Origin: Pseudomonas mendocina
GTDB taxonomy: Bacteria; Pseudomonadota; Gammaproteobacteria; Pseudomonadales; Pseudomonadaceae
DNA: 64,000 nt
Assembly: GCA_037482215.1 (NCBI GenBank)
Contig: CP148074.1
Span: 3,472,001-3,536,000, forward strand
Direction of reading: 5' to 3'
Both the position numbers and the translations under genes were made by a program. The notes beneath the pieces were generated by a model, which had not been told where the DNA came from, did not search any database, and saw nothing but the letters and a program-made list of their open reading frames with translations. Position 1 is the stretch's first letter. Every line of letters begins with the position of its first letter. Positions 44,950 through 54,591 of this stretch are shown piece after piece.

Positions 44950-45825
44950 ATGTCCCAACTTGAGCATCTACAGGTATTTCAGAGCCTCAACAACTCGCCT
45001 CATGCCAGCCTGCAACGCAGTGCCGAGCTGGGTGACGGGCTGGCTGCGGCTATCTGGCAGAACCGTCACGATGCCCAGAATTATCACGCTCCGACTCACC
45101 ACACCTTGTCCTGCTACCTAAGTGGCGGCACCCGCACATTCCGCCGGGATGCACCGCACAGCAAGGGCGCACCGGACAAGCTGTGCATCCTCCCGGCCGG
45201 GCATCAGTCGGCGTGGGTGATCAATGGTGAAGTGCAACTGGCGCACCTGTATATCAGTCAGGAACAGTTCGCTCTGGCCGCCATGCGCCTGCTGGATCGA
45301 GAACCCCGTGAGCTGCACATGCGCGAAGGCACCTATGTGGATGACCCGCAGCAAGCGCAGCGCTTCCGCCAGTTGTGTCAGCTCGACTGGAACGAGCCCG
45401 GCGAACGCCTGCTCACCAGCAGCCTGGCTCATGAGCTGATCCAGCACACTGTCTTTTCACAAGTTGAACGGCGTCAGGGCGTGCAGCTTAAAGGTGGCCT
45501 TGCTCCCACTCTTAGACGCCACGTTGTGGACTACATTCAGGTCAATCTGGCCAGCCCGATCACCCTGGGTGAGCTGGCGCAACTCTGCGCGCTGTCCGAA
45601 TACCACTTCGCCCGCATGTTTCAGAAAAGTTTTGGCCTGCCACCGCACCGTTATGTGCTGGCCCAGCGCCTGCGTCACGCCCAGTCCCTGCTGCAACATA
45701 CCGACCAGCCCCTAAGCGCCATCGCTCAGGCCTGCGGTTTTGCCAGCCCGAGTCACTTCAACAACCGTTTCCGTCAGGCCCATGGCGCAACGCCGGGGCA
45801 GTATCGCAGTGCTTTTCGCCCCTAA
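44950..45825 (+). CDS. AraC-family transcriptional regulator
   Basis: This 291-residue protein has a C-terminal AraC/XylS DNA-binding domain with two helix-turn-helix units (ITLGELAQLCALSEYHFARMFQKSFGLPPHRYVLAQRLRHA and LSAIAQACGFASPSHFNNRFRQAHGATPGQYR). The N-terminal region is cupin-like (SCYLSGGTRTFRRDAP, LCILPAGHQSAWVINGEVQLAHLYIS). AAGGAGGAGC precedes the ATG. It stands alone between acr3 and the helicase gene; the effector and targets are unknown. Confidence 0.92.
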   Translation: MSQLEHLQVFQSLNNSPHASLQRSAELGDGLAAAIWQNRHDAQNYHAPTHHTLSCYLSGGTRTFRRDAPHSKGAPDKLCILPAGHQSAWVINGEVQLAHLYISQEQFALAAMRLLDREPRELHMREGTYVDDPQQAQRFRQLCQLDWNEPGERLLTSSLAHELIQHTVFSQVERRQGVQLKGGLAPTLRRHVVDYIQVNLASPITLGELAQLCALSEYHFARMFQKSFGLPPHRYVLAQRLRHAQSLLQHTDQPLSAIAQACGFASPSHFNNRFRQAHGATPGQYRSAFRP

Positions 45826-46024
45826 ACAGGACATGACCTTTCATCCGCGAGCAAATGGCCTGCATTGAACTGACCTCTCCTTATCTATAAACCAGCTCGG
45901 TTTACTGCCAAGTGGTATTAGCACCACCTGCTATTGCCCGTGAGTCTGTGTAAAAATCACCGGCTGTCTTGAGGAAAGGCTTTTTGATTTTGCGTTCACT
46001 TATTTGTCGGATCAGTTTCAATTG

Positions 46025-48652
46025 ATGGCGCTCGATATCCTGCACCTGCGCGAGGAGGACTGGCGCGCAGAATTTGATGAAGGGGATTTCACCCGGGGCC
46101 AGCAATACGCGACTCAGGGGCGAAGCCGCTTACTCAGCATTAAGGAAAGTACCTTACAGGCCAACTGCTGGGGTTCGGCGGTCAATGCCTATCAACAACG
46201 CATCGTCCTGCAGCCGACCGAACGCGGCTGGAACGTGAACGGCAAGTGCAGCTGCCCAGTGCGCGCCAACTGTAAACACGTGGCCAGCGCCCTGCTGACC
46301 CTGCAAGCCTTGCAGGAACGTGGTGAAGACCTGTCCTCGCTGATTGTCAACGAGACGAAAATCCACGAAGAACGTCTCGACAACCTGCAACCCAAAGCCG
46401 TGCTCAGCCTTGGCAGTTTAGTCCGTGTGCACTTCGACGCTCGCAAAGGCCGCATGCTGGAACAAACCCAGCATCGTGCCGCGCTGGCCTTTGATTATGA
46501 CGGTCATCTGGCCACCGGTAAGCAGAACAAAGAGCTGCTGGTACGGCTGACGCCTGAACACCACCTGCGCATTACCCGCGACTTGAGCGCTGAAGCCCTG
46601 CTGCGCAAGCGTCTGGAACAGACCGGCCTGCAAGTCGCCCTGCGCCAAAGTGATGCCCTGCCGGAAAGCGCTGGCGAAGCTTATGAGCATCTGAACGAAA
46701 CCGCCTGGCTGCATTTTGTCCGCGAGCAACTGCCGCAACTGCGCCTGGAAGGCTGGCAGGTCAACATGCAGCCGGACTTCCAGTTCAACCTGGCGCAGAT
46801 TGATGACTGGTACGCGCAGGTCGATGAAGACCCGGAGCAAAGCTGGTTCGATCTGGAACTGGGTATTGAGGTCGAAGGCGAGCGCATCAGCCTGCTGCCT
46901 GTATTGCTGCAAGCCATCCGCCGTACGCCCTGGCTGCTCAACGGCGAAGCGCTAAACAAGCGCAATGACGACGAACTACTGCTGGTCAGCTTGCCCAACC
47001 ACAAGCGCGTCGCCCTGCCGCTGGCCCGTCTGAAGCCTCTGCTGGCCACGCTGGGTGAACTGTTTGTGCGTGAGCCGGGCGAATCGTCCCAGCGCATCCG
47101 CATGTCCAAACTTGATGCCAGCAAACTCAACCATCTGCAAACCGGCCCGAGTTTTTCATGGCAAGGCGGCAGTGAACTCCGCGACTTTGCCTCACGCCTG
47201 CAAGCGCTGGAAGGTAAAGAGCAGCAAACACCAAAAGACCTGCAGGCCGAATTACGTTCCTACCAGTTGCAAGGGTTGGCCTGGATGCAGGGGCTGGCCG
47301 AGCTGAATGTCGGTGGGTTGCTGGCTGATGACATGGGCTTGGGCAAAACCCTGCAAACCCTCGGGCATATCCTCTGCGAACACCAAGCCGGTCGCTTACA
47401 GCATCCCGCACTGATCGTGATGCCCACCAGCCTGATTCCCAACTGGCAGGATGAAGCGGCACGCTTCACACCTCAGCTCAAAGTACTGGCCTTGCATGGC
47501 GCCAAGCGCCGCAGCCAGTTCAAACTGATCCCCGAGCATCAGATCATCCTTACTACCTACGCCTTGCTGCCCCGCGATCTGAAAGCGTTGGGTGCCTATC
47601 GCTACCGCCTGCTGATTCTCGATGAAGCGCAAAACATCAAAAACCCGCGCAGCAAGGCCGCCAGCGCCGCCAGCCAGTTGCAGGCAGATCAACGCCTGTG
47701 CCTGACGGGTACGCCGCTGGAAAACCACTTGGGCGAATTGTGGTCACTGTTTAACTTCCTTATGCCGGGTTGGTTGGGCGATTACAAAAGCTTCAATCAG
47801 GACTACCGCGTTCCGATTGAGAAAAACGGCAACGAGCAACGCCTTGCGCACCTGACCGGACGCATCAAACCGTTTATTTTGCGGCGCACCAAAGAACAGG
47901 TAGCCAGCGAACTGCCGCCGAAAACCGAGATTATCCAATGGGTTGAGCTGACCGCCGCCCAGCGCGACCGCTACGAAACCTTGCGCCTGGCCATGGACCA
48001 GAAGGTTCGTGCCGAAGTGGCCCGCCAAGGTTTGGCCCGTAGCCAGATCGTCATCCTCGAAGCCTTGCTGCGCCTGCGGCAGGCCTGCTGCGACCTGCGC
48101 CTGCTGGATGAAGAAAGTACGCTGACCAGCGCCGACTCCGGCAAACTCAGCGGCTTGCTCGACATGCTGCAAGAACTGTTCGCTGAGGGCCGCAAAGTGC
48201 TGCTGTTCTCCCAGTTCACCCGCATGCTCGCGCTGATCGAAGCCGAACTCCAGGCCCGGCAAATCCCTTACGCCAAACTCACCGGTGATACTCAGGACCG
48301 CCGCACCCCGGTTGAACGCTTTCAGGCGGGCGAGCTACCGATCTTCCTGATCAGCCTGAAAGCCGGCGGTGCAGGCCTTAACCTTACCGCCGCCGACACC
48401 GTGATCCACTTCGATCCGTGGTGGAACCCCGCCGCCGAAGCCCAGGCCAGCGACCGCGCCTACCGCATCGGCCAGGACAAACCCGTGTTCGTCTACAAAA
48501 TGATTGCCCGAGGCAGCGTAGAAGAGAAAATCCAGCAGCTGCAATATGCCAAAGCCAACCTGGCCAAAGGTGTGCTGGCGGGCGGTAGCCAAAGCCAGTT
48601 GCAGCTGAGTGAAGAGGATTTGCAGGCGTTGTTTGCGCCGCTGGAAGACTAA
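46025..48652 (+). CDS. SWIM zinc-finger SNF2-family helicase
   Basis: This protein of about 875 residues has an N-terminal SWIM zinc finger (CSCPVRANCKH, Cys75, Cys77, Cys83, His85), a middle region, and the SNF2 helicase core with DDMGLGKTLQTL (Walker A, about 436-447), LILDEAQNIKN (DEAQ box from 533), LTGTPLENHLGELWSLFNF, and the helicase C domain with LLFSQFTRMLALIE, ISLKAGGAGLNLTAADTVIHFDPWWNPAAEAQASDRAYRIGQ. This is the HepA/RapA-like bacterial SNF2 group acting on DNA or nucleoprotein; its task is unknown. The ATG at 46025 is used; an in-frame TTG at 46004 is possible. An 11-bp hairpin lies after the stop. Confidence 0.93.
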   Translation: MALDILHLREEDWRAEFDEGDFTRGQQYATQGRSRLLSIKESTLQANCWGSAVNAYQQRIVLQPTERGWNVNGKCSCPVRANCKHVASALLTLQALQERGEDLSSLIVNETKIHEERLDNLQPKAVLSLGSLVRVHFDARKGRMLEQTQHRAALAFDYDGHLATGKQNKELLVRLTPEHHLRITRDLSAEALLRKRLEQTGLQVALRQSDALPESAGEAYEHLNETAWLHFVREQLPQLRLEGWQVNMQPDFQFNLAQIDDWYAQVDEDPEQSWFDLELGIEVEGERISLLPVLLQAIRRTPWLLNGEALNKRNDDELLLVSLPNHKRVALPLARLKPLLATLGELFVREPGESSQRIRMSKLDASKLNHLQTGPSFSWQGGSELRDFASRLQALEGKEQQTPKDLQAELRSYQLQGLAWMQGLAELNVGGLLADDMGLGKTLQTLGHILCEHQAGRLQHPALIVMPTSLIPNWQDEAARFTPQLKVLALHGAKRRSQFKLIPEHQIILTTYALLPRDLKALGAYRYRLLILDEAQNIKNPRSKAASAASQLQADQRLCLTGTPLENHLGELWSLFNFLMPGWLGDYKSFNQDYRVPIEKNGNEQRLAHLTGRIKPFILRRTKEQVASELPPKTEIIQWVELTAAQRDRYETLRLAMDQKVRAEVARQGLARSQIVILEALLRLRQACCDLRLLDEESTLTSADSGKLSGLLDMLQELFAEGRKVLLFSQFTRMLALIEAELQARQIPYAKLTGDTQDRRTPVERFQAGELPIFLISLKAGGAGLNLTAADTVIHFDPWWNPAAEAQASDRAYRIGQDKPVFVYKMIARGSVEEKIQQLQYAKANLAKGVLAGGSQSQLQLSEEDLQALFAPLED

Positions 48653-48660
48653 TCGAGTCG

Positions 48661-48690
48661 CTCACCATCAGCTCAAAAACTGATGGTGAG
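48661..48690. terminator. perfect hairpin between convergent genes
   Basis: CTCACCATCAG (48661-48671) and CTGATGGTGAG (48680-48690) form an 11-bp stem with an 8-nt loop, between the helicase and autotransporter stops. No T-run follows, so it may be a terminator or a structural element. Confidence 0.5.
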
Positions 48691-48701
48691 GGTGCTACGA
48701 C

Positions 48702-51700
48702 TTACCAGTTATATGAAACACCAACCTGTGCGCCCACTTCGCTGAAATCAATCCCATCAGCGGCCTGGCTGTTGATCTCACCCCACCCGCGCCAGCCAGA
48801 CGACAGGTTCACCTGCACACCCGCCTTGGTTTCGATCATGTCACGCGGTGTGTTACGGCGCAGACTCTCTCCATCCACACTGATAGCGGCTTTATTACCA
48901 CCCAACCACCAATTTACCGCCACATACGGATTTACCGGATGCTGGCCAGAAGATGTTTCACGACTGTATAAACGCACGCCCAAACGAGTAGTGATAGCCT
49001 CATCACTCTCGTCCCTGACAACGGTGCCGTTGCTCTCCACAACACGATCAGCGTCATACTCGCTGTATATCACCTGTAGCTGCGGCTCGACGTAAACACC
49101 ACGCTGTTCGTTACGACTTAACGGCAGGGTATAACCGGCTTCGGCAGAGGCAGTCCAGCTGTGCGATTTATAGTTTTCCTCGGGCAACCCATCACCTCGG
49201 ACGCTGTTGTGGAAACGGCCATATTGCAGCCAACCATCCACATAAACACCGCCCTCCATTTTCGCATCCTGCAACCAGGTACCATAAAGCCCCACGCTGC
49301 GCCCTTCGACCTCGCCACGCGCGGCATAACCCGTCACCTGCGAGCGGCTGCGATTGCTAGCGCGCCCTTGGCCCAGCATCACCCCGGCCTGTAACTCGCC
49401 GCCAGTGTCCGTGGCAAGGCGTCGGCCAATCCCCAGCAGCATGCTGGAGGCATCGCCCTCAACGTGAACCTGCTGACTGTCCTCACGCTTATTCGGCTGA
49501 CTGTCGCGTGCATGCATCCACACAATTGTCTGGCCATCACTGCCAGCCTTAGCTGCCGGATCGCCTGCGCGATCATACAAACCGTGCTGAAACATGCTTC
49601 GGGCCGCGCGCTGGTTGGCCACATACACCGCTGGCTCGGGCCGTTCAACCTGGGGCTTGGAGGGGGTGGGCCCAGGTTGCGGCTCTGGCTTTGGCTTTGG
49701 CTTTGGCTTTGGCTCTGGCTTTGGCTTTGGCTTTGGCTCTGGCTCTGGCTCTGGCTTTGGCTCTGGCTCCGGCTCCTCGCTCTGATTCAGCTCCGAACGC
49801 AGATACCAGTTGCCGTCATTCGGCGTGCTTACACCGCCCTTGAACAGGAAATAATCGTACAAACCCGCAACGGCGCGACCTTGCAGCGTAAACTCTGCTT
49901 CAGACCGCCCAGCTACGCTAATCAGACGGATCCCCTCACTGGTCTGGGCACCTGCACCGCCTGCATTTAGGACACCTACAGTGGCAGTCCCGCTACTGTT
50001 GCCCTGAATGATCAATTGATCGCCCAATGAGGCATCATCACCGAGCGCGCGATTGAACAGCCAATGTCCACCTTGACCGACATAATCACCGGAAACCGTA
50101 ACGGTTTTGAAAACGCCACCAACAGGCGCCTCAAAAACAACGGTACCAGCATGGTTAAATGTGCCCATACTGGAGTTAGCTAGTACATTCCACCGACTGC
50201 TGCTATCCAGCGCAAGTTGTGATACCTGATACCCGGAATTATTGAGCAGCGAGCCACTGAATACAGTTCCGTTTTTTAATTGCATGTCCAAAAAGGCAGT
50301 GGCACTGTCCACTGCCACATCACCACGCAAAACACTGGCGTCAGAGGTAAAATCAATACGCCCTGTTGCAACAGTGCGGCCATCAGTAAATACAGTGTCG
50401 CTCACCCGCAGCATCAGACCTTTACCTTTAGCCGCAGTGACATCACTTCCATTAACAACCAAAGCGTGGTTGCTACCCTGCTGCCAGAACGCTGGCCCAC
50501 TGAGTGTTTCAATAGTGCTGTCGTTGAATGTTGCTAGGTTCCAATAGTTACCAAACTCAGTCAGGTAAGAACGATACGCTCCAGCCCCCTCGCCACTCAT
50601 TAAGATATTCAGACCAGAAGCATGATCAATTCTGCCAGTGTTCATTTGCACAATGCCGAAGCTGTTATCACCATCCGACTGGATTGTGACGTCCTCAAGG
50701 TGAGCTCTGACAGCATATCCCCCAAGGAAAAGACCACCACCACCATCTCCCATGACCCGGATATTACTTTCACTTGCCGTTACACGACTAAGACCCGCTG
50801 TTGAGCTGGTTAGGCGTAAGCCATACACGTAGTCGCCATAGGTAGTAATCTCCGAACGCTGAATATTTGCCTGGCCACCGAAGATATCAACACCATGCCC
50901 GAGATTATGATTCCATGTATTGATCGCACTGTCTGACAGCTGCAAATACGACTCCTCAGCCATCCAGACCCCTGAGTAGCCATCACGCACATTAAAAACT
51001 GCATCACGAGCAACGACTTTGGCCCAAGTATTGAGATTGATGCCATAGCCACCAAACGTAGTGAAACGTCCACCAACAATTTCTGCAGCGCTATACTGCC
51101 TCTGCAGGCGGTTCCCCATCACGCGTAAGCTGCCGCCCTCAGAATTAGCAGTTACATTTTCAAGGTGCAGACTGCCCGCGTTGCTGACGTCAAACCAACC
51201 TCCCTCCAAACTTGAGTTATAAATTTCGGCACGACTGCCAGCGTCAGAAACATTAAAACCAGAAAGAATGCTGGTAGGCGCCATGGATAGCTGGCTATCA
51301 CGCACGGTCAAAAATCCGCCCAAGCCTGCGCGAAAGCGTCCTTCTTTCTCTGTGGAAAGCGTTAAATCGGTTATATGAAGTTCACTACCAGCACCATATG
51401 AACTAAAGGTGTATATCGACTCAGCCTGCGTAGCATCACCTTGGCCATACCGAATGACACCGCCGTTATGTGCCTGCAAGCCAGCTGAACCTATGCCATA
51501 GCCTCCCAGCCCAATCCTGATATTGGTGGCATCAATAACGCTGCCGACACCCGTCGCGTAAAGAGTATTACCATCTGCAAATACTACTGCATCCCTCAGG
51601 GTTATTTGTCCACCACCAGAAGCATGCACACCGCCACCACTGCCCAGTGCCTCGATGTGGCTTCCATTAATAGTTGCCGAACTGCCTGATCCACTGACCC

Positions 51701-51905
51701 AAACAGCTTTGCTGCTTCCAGAAGCCCTTACGACATCCTCCTCACCCAATAAAATACTGGAGCCGTTATTTATATAAAGTGGGCCGTGAGTAGCAGCATG
51801 AACTGGTAATACCATCCATAGCGCATTAGCTAAAAAGCTGGGAACAAGCGAGAAACGTGAATAGCGCCGACCAATAACTTTATGGCGAGTAGAAGCTTTA
51901 CTCAT
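48702..51905 (-). CDS. autotransporter with beta-helix passenger and EP/KP linker
   Basis: This protein of about 1067 residues has a signal region (about 1-38, ending VLPVHAA), a passenger of repeated Gly-rich, Asn-rich beta-helix strands (NNGSSILLGEEDVVRAS to about 690), and a pertactin-like segment (SDASVLRGDVAVDSATAFLDMQ, GVFKTVTVSGDYVGQGGHW). A 30-odd residue Glu-Pro/Lys-Pro linker follows, and then a C-terminal autotransporter barrel (SMLLGIGRRLATDTGGELQAGVMLGQG to the final YNW). It is secreted by the type V pathway and displayed or released at the cell surface; adhesion or biofilm functions are likely but not shown. The passenger DNA is lower in GC than neighbours, consistent with fast evolution or transfer. 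An ATG at 51935 is an alternative start. Confidence 0.9.
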   Translation of the reverse strand: MSKASTRHKVIGRRYSRFSLVPSFLANALWMVLPVHAATHGPLYINNGSSILLGEEDVVRASGSSKAVWVSGSGSSATINGSHIEALGSGGGVHASGGGQITLRDAVVFADGNTLYATGVGSVIDATNIRIGLGGYGIGSAGLQAHNGGVIRYGQGDATQAESIYTFSSYGAGSELHITDLTLSTEKEGRFRAGLGGFLTVRDSQLSMAPTSILSGFNVSDAGSRAEIYNSSLEGGWFDVSNAGSLHLENVTANSEGGSLRVMGNRLQRQYSAAEIVGGRFTTFGGYGINLNTWAKVVARDAVFNVRDGYSGVWMAEESYLQLSDSAINTWNHNLGHGVDIFGGQANIQRSEITTYGDYVYGLRLTSSTAGLSRVTASESNIRVMGDGGGGLFLGGYAVRAHLEDVTIQSDGDNSFGIVQMNTGRIDHASGLNILMSGEGAGAYRSYLTEFGNYWNLATFNDSTIETLSGPAFWQQGSNHALVVNGSDVTAAKGKGLMLRVSDTVFTDGRTVATGRIDFTSDASVLRGDVAVDSATAFLDMQLKNGTVFSGSLLNNSGYQVSQLALDSSSRWNVLANSSMGTFNHAGTVVFEAPVGGVFKTVTVSGDYVGQGGHWLFNRALGDDASLGDQLIIQGNSSGTATVGVLNAGGAGAQTSEGIRLISVAGRSEAEFTLQGRAVAGLYDYFLFKGGVSTPNDGNWYLRSELNQSEEPEPEPKPEPEPEPKPKPKPEPKPKPKPKPEPQPGPTPSKPQVERPEPAVYVANQRAARSMFQHGLYDRAGDPAAKAGSDGQTIVWMHARDSQPNKREDSQQVHVEGDASSMLLGIGRRLATDTGGELQAGVMLGQGRASNRSRSQVTGYAARGEVEGRSVGLYGTWLQDAKMEGGVYVDGWLQYGRFHNSVRGDGLPEENYKSHSWTASAEAGYTLPLSRNEQRGVYVEPQLQVIYSEYDADRVVESNGTVVRDESDEAITTRLGVRLYSRETSSGQHPVNPYVAVNWWLGGNKAAISVDGESLRRNTPRDMIETKAGVQVNLSSGWRGWGEINSQAADGIDFSEVGAQVGVSYNW
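49681..49776. repeat. 16-unit hexanucleotide tract encoding the (E/K)P linker
   Basis: Sixteen consecutive 6-bp units (GGCTTT, GGCTCT and two GGCTCC) encode alternating Glu-Pro and Lys-Pro dipeptides in the autotransporter. Because the unit is 6 bp, copy-number change would alter linker length without shifting the frame. Confidence 0.95.
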
Positions 51906-52377
51906 GCAGAAGTAATTCCTTATGCTCGACGACATAGCGCCGACTTATTCCTTAAGTGCATGTTGAGTGGCGTTTTAATTCACACCCATATACATTGAGC
52001 CAATAACTTTTAGCTGCAACACCACACACTAGTCATGCCTGCGCATCCAATGGCTAGCGCCACATGCGTAATCAATAGCAACTGAAAGCCTCGGAGACTC
52101 GAGATTGACCGCATAATCGTCTCGAACACTCCGGTAAGAAGTACAACGCAGGACAGCTGGGCAGCAGAGAAGATAATCAGTGCTCAGTCAGCTCAATTGC
52201 CGACATACCCGAAGAGCAAATCCTATAGAGATGCGACTAAAAGTCATTGAAGGAAAACCCTATACAACTGTAGGAAGTTCCTGAAATATGAGACTTGCAG
52301 AAGTAAATAGCCTAATGGCCCAGCGAGAGATAAACATATCCATAACTAAAAGGCGCTTTCGCGCCTTTCATGTATCG
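51906..52377. other. intergenic region upstream of the autotransporter
   Basis: This 472-bp region contains the autotransporter promoter (the gene is read to the left) and ends at the terminator of psiE. It is AT-rich near 51960-52070. I see no gene or known operator. Confidence 0.45.
52348..52368 (-). terminator. intrinsic terminator after psiE
   Basis: AAAGGCGC and GCGCCTTT pair around a short TTTC loop. On the minus strand it is followed by a T-containing stretch, just after the psiE stop. Confidence 0.75.
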
Positions 52378-52890
52378 TCAGTTCTTATCAATCAAATCCC
52401 CGCCATTTACATCCAGCGGTCGCTTCGACGGGAATCTGTAGGACGCATAACGCACCACCAGCACCGAGAGCGACAAAATCAAAATTCCGGCGCAGATATA
52501 CACAAGCCCCAAGTCTGGCTTGTTGTGGTGGGATACATCACCGATCAGGTAGCGGGTCAGCGCCGTAATAGCGATGTAAAGCAGAAAGCGGATTGGCAGG
52601 TGGTTAGTTTTGAAGTAGATGCCGATCATCGCGCCCATTTCGAGGTAGATAAACAGCAGCAGGATGTCGTCGATGCTGGCGGAACCTTTGTCCACCATGC
52701 CGATGAAGGTAAACAGTGCAGACCAAACAGTGGCTGCGCCGATTACAAATAGCCCCAGAAGGTGAAAGCCCTCAACCATCAAATTACCCAGTGAGTTTGC
52801 ACTGTGATGCATCGCCTCACGGGCGCGTTCAGCCCACTTCATTCTCTGCCCCCCGGTTAGATCCAAATACTGCAAGTTCTTACCCATCAT
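52378..52890 (-). CDS. psiE: PsiE-family phosphate-starvation-inducible protein
   Basis: This protein of about 170 residues has four membrane helices and the PsiE pattern (MKWAERAREAMHHSANSLGNLMVEGFHLLGLFVIGAATVWSALF, SIDDILLLFIYLEMGAMIGIYFKTNHLPIRFLLYIAITALTRYLI). In E. coli, psiE is induced by phosphate starvation; the molecular role is unknown. The true start may be the ATG at 52890 or the one at 52842 (MKWAERAREAM), which fits homologues best and has a G-rich site upstream; the frame is open back to 52935. It is divergent from yebG. Confidence 0.82.
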   Translation of the reverse strand: MMGKNLQYLDLTGGQRMKWAERAREAMHHSANSLGNLMVEGFHLLGLFVIGAATVWSALFTFIGMVDKGSASIDDILLLFIYLEMGAMIGIYFKTNHLPIRFLLYIAITALTRYLIGDVSHHNKPDLGLVYICAGILILSLSVLVVRYASYRFPSKRPLDVNGGDLIDKN

Positions 52891-53115
52891 CACTGCCTGA
52901 GGAGCAGGACGGCCTGATTGTGCAACGGATTGCACGACCTTACTAAGAACTCTTCACGCATGCGGCAACTCGCCGCGCCTGCGTTATGACTCGATTTTTA
53001 CGCCTGTCATAACCACTTTCGGCAGATAGATAGCCTCAGCATTTCCCATACCGGCCAGTTCCCGGATTCCTTTACTACTATTCAAATGGTTACGCGTGCT
53101 TTATCCTTCGCAAAA

Positions 53116-53131
53116 CTGTATGAATAACCAG
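53116..53131. promoter_or_regulatory. LexA (SOS) box upstream of yebG
   Basis: CTGTATGAATAACCAG fits the CTG-N10-CAG LexA operator with TAT after the first CTG. It lies 37 bp before the yebG start. E. coli yebG is also a LexA target. Confidence 0.82.
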
Positions 53132-53168
53132 TATTTCAACCATTAGCATAAAGGCGTAGAGGTGATGA

Positions 53169-53435
53169 ATGGCCGTCGAAGTGGTGTACCGCAGCAGCCG
53201 GGATCTGGAGCGTTTGTTTATGGATAAAGCCGAAGCCGACCGCTATGACAAGATGCTCGAACTGGCTGAGTTGCTCACCGATGTGCTGCAAAAAGCAGTC
53301 CCCTCCCTCAGTGAGGAACAAGGTGAAGAACTGGGCATTTACATGGCCAAAAACCGCGACATTTTCGCCAGAGCCTTCAAAAACCAGCCAGATGCGCTGG
53401 CCGAGCTGGGTTCTACCGCAGAGGCCGAAGCGTAA
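53169..53435 (+). CDS. yebG: YebG-family SOS-inducible protein
   Basis: This 88-residue protein begins MAVEVVYRSSRDLERLFMDKAEADRYDKMLELAELL and continues with an acidic helical region, as in E. coli YebG (96 residues). YebG is a DNA damage-inducible protein whose molecular function is not defined. GAGGTGATGA stands directly before the ATG. A LexA box upstream supports SOS control. The next gene lies 140 bp downstream on the same strand. Confidence 0.88.
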   Translation: MAVEVVYRSSRDLERLFMDKAEADRYDKMLELAELLTDVLQKAVPSLSEEQGEELGIYMAKNRDIFARAFKNQPDALAELGSTAEAEA

Positions 53436-53575
53436 GTCAGGCACGAAATGCTTCAATGTCTGGCATTGGAGCATTTCTTAATCACGGCCCAGCACACGGA
53501 TTTACCCATCCAATAAAAACCACTGGACGAAGGCTCCAACCTTGGCTACAAAACCCGGAACACCGGGAGAATGCC

Positions 53576-54379
53576 ATGGACCCTCGCGCTGCTTGCCTCG
53601 CCTGCCTGGAACGACCAACTCCTGCCTTATTTGAGGCTGCGCTGTGGGTGGCAGCCGAACATCACCCAGATGTTATTCCCGCCGAAGTCCTTAAACAGCT
53701 CAACCTCCTGCAACTCCAGGTCAGCCATGCATTACCCAATGCTCCAGCTCAGGAGCTGGCCCAGCCTCTGTTGCGCCGTTTAAGTGAACTGGACTTCCAT
53801 GAAGACGACGAATACCCCATCCGCCCGCAAGCAGCGCTGATGCACCGCGTCGTGCAACGGCGACGTGGTCAGCCGCTATCCCTTGCCCTATTGGCAATCG
53901 AGCTGGCAAGGCGACTGGATATTCCATTGCAAGGCGTCTCATTTCCCGGCCATTTCCTGCTTCGGGTGCCTGGAGCAGACCACCTTTTGGACCCCTGCAG
54001 CGGGCGGCGCCTGTATACCCGCGAATGCCGCGAGCTGCTGCAACGCCATTTCAACGCTCAAGTTGAACTCAGTGCCAACCACATGCGGACCAGCACGCCT
54101 CAGCAAATCATTCAGCGTCTATCACGCAATCTCCGCCAACTGCACCTGAATAATGATGAACCGATGGCGGCTCTGCACGATGCTGAGCGGGTCTTGCTGC
54201 TTGGCCAGCCATCACTCAATGATTACTTGGCCCGAGCTGACATCTACAGAATCCTGGAATGCCCTCACGCGGAAAAGTTCGACGTGCAGAATGCTCTGCT
54301 GTTGTGTGAAAACGCCTCCCAGCGACTGGAGCTGACTCAGCGTCTGCAATCGTTGAAATCAGCTCCGGCTCTTCATTAA
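53576..54379 (+). CDS. SirB1-family (transglutaminase-like/TPR) protein
   Basis: This 267-residue protein has the SirB1/YchA pattern: DDEYPIRPQAALMHRVVQRRRGQPLSLALLAIELARRLDIPLQGVSFPGHFLLRVPGADHLLDPCSGRRLYTREC, followed by a tetratricopeptide-like tail (LSRNLRQLHLNNDEPMAALHDAERVLLLGQPSLNDYLARADIYRILECPHAEKFDV). GGGAGA lies about 7 bp before the ATG; an earlier frame from 53456 is not credible. The function of the family is not settled, though YchA/SirB1 genes are conserved. Confidence 0.85.
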   Translation: MDPRAACLACLERPTPALFEAALWVAAEHHPDVIPAEVLKQLNLLQLQVSHALPNAPAQELAQPLLRRLSELDFHEDDEYPIRPQAALMHRVVQRRRGQPLSLALLAIELARRLDIPLQGVSFPGHFLLRVPGADHLLDPCSGRRLYTRECRELLQRHFNAQVELSANHMRTSTPQQIIQRLSRNLRQLHLNNDEPMAALHDAERVLLLGQPSLNDYLARADIYRILECPHAEKFDVQNALLLCENASQRLELTQRLQSLKSAPALH

Positions 54380-54406
54380 GGCCGCCATGTAACAAAACAA
54401 ATACAC

Positions 54407-54424
54407 CGTATTGATTTAAATACA
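54407..54424. promoter_or_regulatory. TyrR-type box 1 (upstream)
   Basis: CGTATTGATTTAAATACA fits the TGTA-N10-TACA pattern of TyrR-like boxes except for the first base. It lies 101 bp upstream of the perfect copy and is in a position suited to an enhancer-binding protein. Confidence 0.6.
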
Positions 54425-54507
54425 CAACACCCCAAGCGACCCGAATCTGCCTAATCACGACTAAAACGCCCATCAACAACAGTCCCAGCTGACTGGCCGG
54501 CTAAAGA

Positions 54508-54525
54508 TGTATTGAATTCAATACA
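54508..54525. promoter_or_regulatory. TyrR-type box 2 (perfect 18-bp palindrome)
   Basis: TGTATTGAATTCAATACA is a perfect palindrome of the TGTA-N10-TACA type. It ends 66 bp before the sigma-54 promoter, a typical distance for an activator bound upstream. Confidence 0.75.
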
Positions 54526-54591
54526 GCCTCTCCCCCCTCTCATTGCCTAGAAACGCTCGCTAAGCCCCTAAAACTATGGCTTTCAGCCTTA

